Source: Spinactinospora alkalitolerans (lineage in GTDB: Bacteria > Actinomycetota > Actinomycetes > Streptosporangiales > Streptosporangiaceae). From it: DNA of 64,000 nt. The notes under the pieces were generated by a model. The model was not told the DNA's origin and did no database searches. It saw nothing but the letters and a program-made list of their open reading frames with translations. The stretch is from the NCBI RefSeq assembly GCF_013408795.1, contig NZ_JACCCC010000001.1, positions 2,852,001 through 2,916,000 of the forward strand. The letters run 5' to 3'. A program made the position numbers and the translations under genes. Below, in pieces: positions 61,890-64,000 of this stretch; the first letter of the stretch is position 1, and each line of letters begins with the position of its first letter.

Positions 61890-62108
61890 ATGGCGCGACG
61901 GCGATGGCGCGATCTCAGCGGCAGGCAGCGTCACTGGATCGCGGTCGGAGCCGTCATCCAGGTGTGCCTGACGGGGGCCGCCCTCATAGACCTACGTCGA
62001 CGACCGGCCGAGCGGATCAACGGGTCGCGGAGGTTCTGGACGATGGCTGCGTTCGTCGACTTCATCGGCCCGCTCGCCTACTTCCTTCGTGGTCGCCGTC
62101 GGCTCTGA
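61890..62108 (+). CDS. Small PLDc_N-domain membrane protein
   Basis: 72 residues. Two hydrophobic helices (WIAVGAVIQVCLTGAALIDL and WTMAAFVDFIGPLAYFL) flank RRRPAERINGSRR, the pattern of the phospholipase D nuclease N-terminal domain (PLDc_N: helix, IDL-R..., basic loop, W...GPL-Y). Stand-alone copies are common in actinomycetes and have no known activity. GGGAGGG lies eight bases before the ATG. No catalytic PLD domain is present or expected in this small form. Confidence 0.8.
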   Translation: MARRRWRDLSGRQRHWIAVGAVIQVCLTGAALIDLRRRPAERINGSRRFWTMAAFVDFIGPLAYFLRGRRRL

Positions 62109-62166
62109 GCACGGGGACGTCGAAGAAGGCCCCGGGCATCTGAGCGCCCGCCGGAGCCGCTGCCTT

Positions 62167-63291
62167 TCAGACCGCCGCAGCGCGGTCGGGACGAAACGGC
62201 GTCAGGTCGGTCTCGGAGGCGTTTCCCATCGCCAGCTCTGCGGCGACCATCCCCTGGTAGGGGCCGTAGGTGAGCCCTTCGGCGCCCAGGCCGGTGGCCA
62301 CGACGACGCCGGGCAGCGACTCGATGCCGCCCAGGAGCTGCAGGCCGTCGCGACCGGCCGGCCGGAACCCGACGCGGGTCTCGACCACGGTCGCCTCGGC
62401 CAGGCCCGGGGCCGTCTCCAGCGCCTCGGAGAGGACGTGGTGCAGCCCGCCGCCGGTCACCCGGTGGTCGAATCCGGCCTCCGGTTCCCTGGTCGCACCG
62501 ACGACGACCCGGTTCGGCGCGAACGTGACCATGTAGTGGCCGCGGTCGCCGACGCGCACGATCGGCCAGTCGGCGGTGCCGCGGCCGGGCATCGCGAGAT
62601 GCAGGATCTGGCCGCGCACGGGGTGGACCGGCAGTTCGACGCCGAAGGGCCGCAGCAGCTCGGCCGACCACGCGCCTGCGGCGACCACCACGGCGTCGGC
62701 CCTCAGTTCCTCGGCGCCCACCCGCACGCCGATCACACGGGTGCCGTCGCCGATGAGTTCGGCGTCGCCCCTGCGCCGGCGCAGGGCGCGCTCCTCCGCG
62801 GCGTGCAGCAGAGCGGCGCGCGCCTGCCGCCCGTTCAGCCGGGCCATTCCGGCGACCATTACTCCTGAGTAGTCTTCGCGCAGCACCGGGAACCGCCGTG
62901 CGGGCCCGCCCCTTTCGAGGCGGGTGACCTCGCCGATCCCCTCGTAGCCGGGCTGGGCGGCCAGCCGCAGCAGCGCCTCACGGTCGCCGTCGGCCGCGGC
63001 GTCGTCGGTGCTCACCGATATCCCGCCCACGACCTCGTATCCGGTGGGATCCTGCCCGTCGTCGGCGAGTTCGGCCATGAGCGCCGGGTAGTGCGCGGCG
63101 GCCTTGAGCCGGAAGTCGCGCACCTCCGCGGCCATTCCGGGGAAGGGCCACGGGAAGATCACGCCGGCCCCGGCCGCCGTCGCCTGGCCGCGGTCGGCCC
63201 GGTCGACCAGGGTGGTGGAGACCCCGCAGCGGGTCAGGTGGTAAGCCGCACCGGCTCCGACGATTCCCCCGCCGATCACGATCACGCGCAT
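62167..63291 (-). CDS. FAD-dependent oxidoreductase (DAO family)
   Basis: 374 residues. The FAD-binding motif RVIVIGGGIVGAGAAYHLTR opens the protein, followed by VDRADRGQATAAGAGVIFPW and ADAVVVAAGAWSAELLRPFG, the second FAD segment. The C-terminal VVATGLGAEGLTYGPYQGMV closes the FAD site. This is the D-amino-acid/glycine oxidase (DAO) family, with VHPVRGQILHLAMPG and VGFRPAGRDGLQLLGG typical of DadA/ThiO-like members. The amine substrate cannot be fixed. The ATG at 63291 has GGGTGG five bases upstream. It is a single gene, convergent with the PLDc_N gene. Confidence 0.88.
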   Translation of the reverse strand: MRVIVIGGGIVGAGAAYHLTRCGVSTTLVDRADRGQATAAGAGVIFPWPFPGMAAEVRDFRLKAAAHYPALMAELADDGQDPTGYEVVGGISVSTDDAAADGDREALLRLAAQPGYEGIGEVTRLERGGPARRFPVLREDYSGVMVAGMARLNGRQARAALLHAAEERALRRRRGDAELIGDGTRVIGVRVGAEELRADAVVVAAGAWSAELLRPFGVELPVHPVRGQILHLAMPGRGTADWPIVRVGDRGHYMVTFAPNRVVVGATREPEAGFDHRVTGGGLHHVLSEALETAPGLAEATVVETRVGFRPAGRDGLQLLGGIESLPGVVVATGLGAEGLTYGPYQGMVAAELAMGNASETDLTPFRPDRAAAV

Positions 63292-63794
63292 GGGCCCACC
63301 CTGCCAAACAGCCGGTGCCCGCGCCAGTTCCTCGAACACTCCCCGACTCCGGGCCGGATCGGCCACGCCCCTCCACCGGCGAGCAGCGCCCAGAGCGGCG
63401 GCCCGACACGCTGGAAGCGGCCGGGGGCCGCCGAATCTTCCGCCGGATATCCGGGAACGGCCCTCGCGGAGCCGACCGCGGAAGGCAGGACGACCGTCTT
63501 CCGGGGGTCACCGGTCTCCCCTGGATCGTTGATGGGGGAAGGCCGGGACTGTTTCCAGGTCTTGGCCGGGCCCGTGCGGACCTGGTGGGGCTGTTGTCAG
63601 CGCGCTGACGGCAGCCTTTCCACGTCATGCGGTGGTGAACGAAAGGACTGCGACCACAGCCTTCCAACTCCCATCAGCGTCTGGTGTGTACCTTGGGAGG
63701 GGTTCGGAATTCGGCGTCGTTCCCCGGCCGAGGGGCTCTTTGGTTTCACGCCCGCAGGAATTGCTCGCGACCGACCGACCAGAATTGCACAGCG
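63292..63794. other. 500-base gap before the last gene
   Basis: No coding region is supported on either strand. Short inverted repeats occur (for example near 63595-63610, around CAGCGCGCTGACG). The stretch is less GC-rich than the neighbouring genes towards its end. Promoter elements for the last gene are not clear. Confidence 0.4.
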
Positions 63795-64000
63795 ATGACC
63801 ACCCCGCCTCCTCTGCCCTCCACTTCCGACTCCTCTGCCTCGGAACTCCGGCCTCCCGGCCGCCCACCGGCGCCACCGCGCCGGTGGGCGGCCGCGGCGC
63901 TGCTCGGCGGCGCCGCAGCGGTGGCGCTGCCTGCGGCGGTGCTGTTCTTCTCCGCGCTGGAGTCCCTGCTCTTCTGGGACGGGCACCTAGGCCCGTCCCG
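63795..64000 (+). CDS. Putative membrane protein, N-terminal part (runs off the window)
   Basis: 68 codons are visible and the frame is open at the window end. A Pro/Ser-rich N-terminus (MTTPPPLPSTSDSSASELRP) and a basic PPRRW segment precede a hydrophobic helix (AAAALLGGAAAVALPAAVLF) that continues as FSALESLLFWDG. This looks like a cytoplasmic tail and first membrane helix. No family can be named from this part. The start at 63795 is tentative, as no strong ribosome site is seen. Confidence 0.45.
   Translation, partial: MTTPPPLPSTSDSSASELRPPGRPPAPPRRWAAAALLGGAAAVALPAAVLFFSALESLLFWDGHLGPS

Noticed and set aside
61743-61934. Minus-strand frame of 63 codons opposite the PLDc_N gene start
   Set aside because: It overlaps the ribosome site and start of a better-supported gene and has no family resemblance.
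63597-63986. Minus-strand frame of 129 codons at the window end
   Set aside because: Arg/Gly/Pro-rich translation without motifs; the plus-strand frame with a membrane helix is the better candidate.

Overview
The window is about 72% GC, codes densely on both strands and has short, often overlapping operons. It carries actinomycete signatures: F420-dependent LLM oxidoreductase, DinB/mycothiol-type proteins, a SARP regulator, GlnR- and CebR/CelR-like operators and leaderless promoters. The secreted cellulose-type LPMO sitting under a CelR-like palindrome suggests a lignocellulose-degrading actinomycete, plausibly Nocardiopsaceae (Nocardiopsis/Streptomonospora/Thermobifida-like). That assignment is inference. 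No rRNA, tRNA, CRISPR array, intact insertion sequence or prophage was seen; this looks like chromosomal sequence with scattered decayed genes.

Layout. 1-2 kb: 3' end of an MFS exporter, then a small gene graveyard (TetR, SDR and SnoaL-like remnants). 2-7.6 kb: one 1840-residue DUF4132 protein, followed by a long imperfect dyad. 7.8-12.8 kb: nitrate assimilation (electron-transfer flavoprotein, nasA, narK) under a GlnR-type box. 13-17 kb: GNAT enzyme, a manganese-type ABC importer and its DtxR/MntR regulator. 17.2-17.8 kb: toxin-antitoxin pair with a palindromic operator. 18-19.4 kb: AA10 LPMO-FnIII-CBM2. 19.5-25.7 kb: DUF1877, FUSC exporter/MarR divergon, fused pabAB, DinB and VOC proteins. 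25.8-31 kb: SigG-like ECF sigma factor, frameshifted Uma2 gene, sugar porter, TIGR03086 protein, F420 oxidoreductase. 31-38 kb: epoxide-hydrolase remnant, bioB, DHA2 drug exporter with a MerR-type promoter, APH-like kinase, AraC regulator/NmrA divergon, methyltransferase. 38-46 kb: NarL-type two-component system and divergent membrane protein, ArsR-SRPBCC operon, alpha/beta hydrolase and a large SARP regulator. 46-51 kb: PrmC-related methyltransferase, nucleotidyltransferase, methionine aminopeptidase/XRE divergon, and a putative PD-(D/E)XK-like protein with a tandem duplication of its C-terminal module. 51-64 kb: SGNH acyltransferase, Lrp regulator divergent from an AbgT-M20 operon, methyltransferase remnant, Gfo/Idh oxidoreductase, ArsR-like/MFS divergon, small membrane protein, DAO-type oxidase and the 5' end of a membrane protein.

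Genes that work together. NarK, NasA and the flavoprotein import nitrate and reduce it to nitrite; nitrite reductase is not in this window. The Mn-type ABC genes lie downstream of their regulator. pabAB makes aminodeoxychorismate for p-aminobenzoate, while the separate AbgT-M20 operon probably handles p-aminobenzoyl-glutamate or a similar acylated amino acid. Many regulator/transporter pairs are divergent with a visible inverted repeat between them. Several genes start 7-8 bases after a TANNNT hexamer without a Shine-Dalgarno sequence, which indicates leaderless mRNAs.
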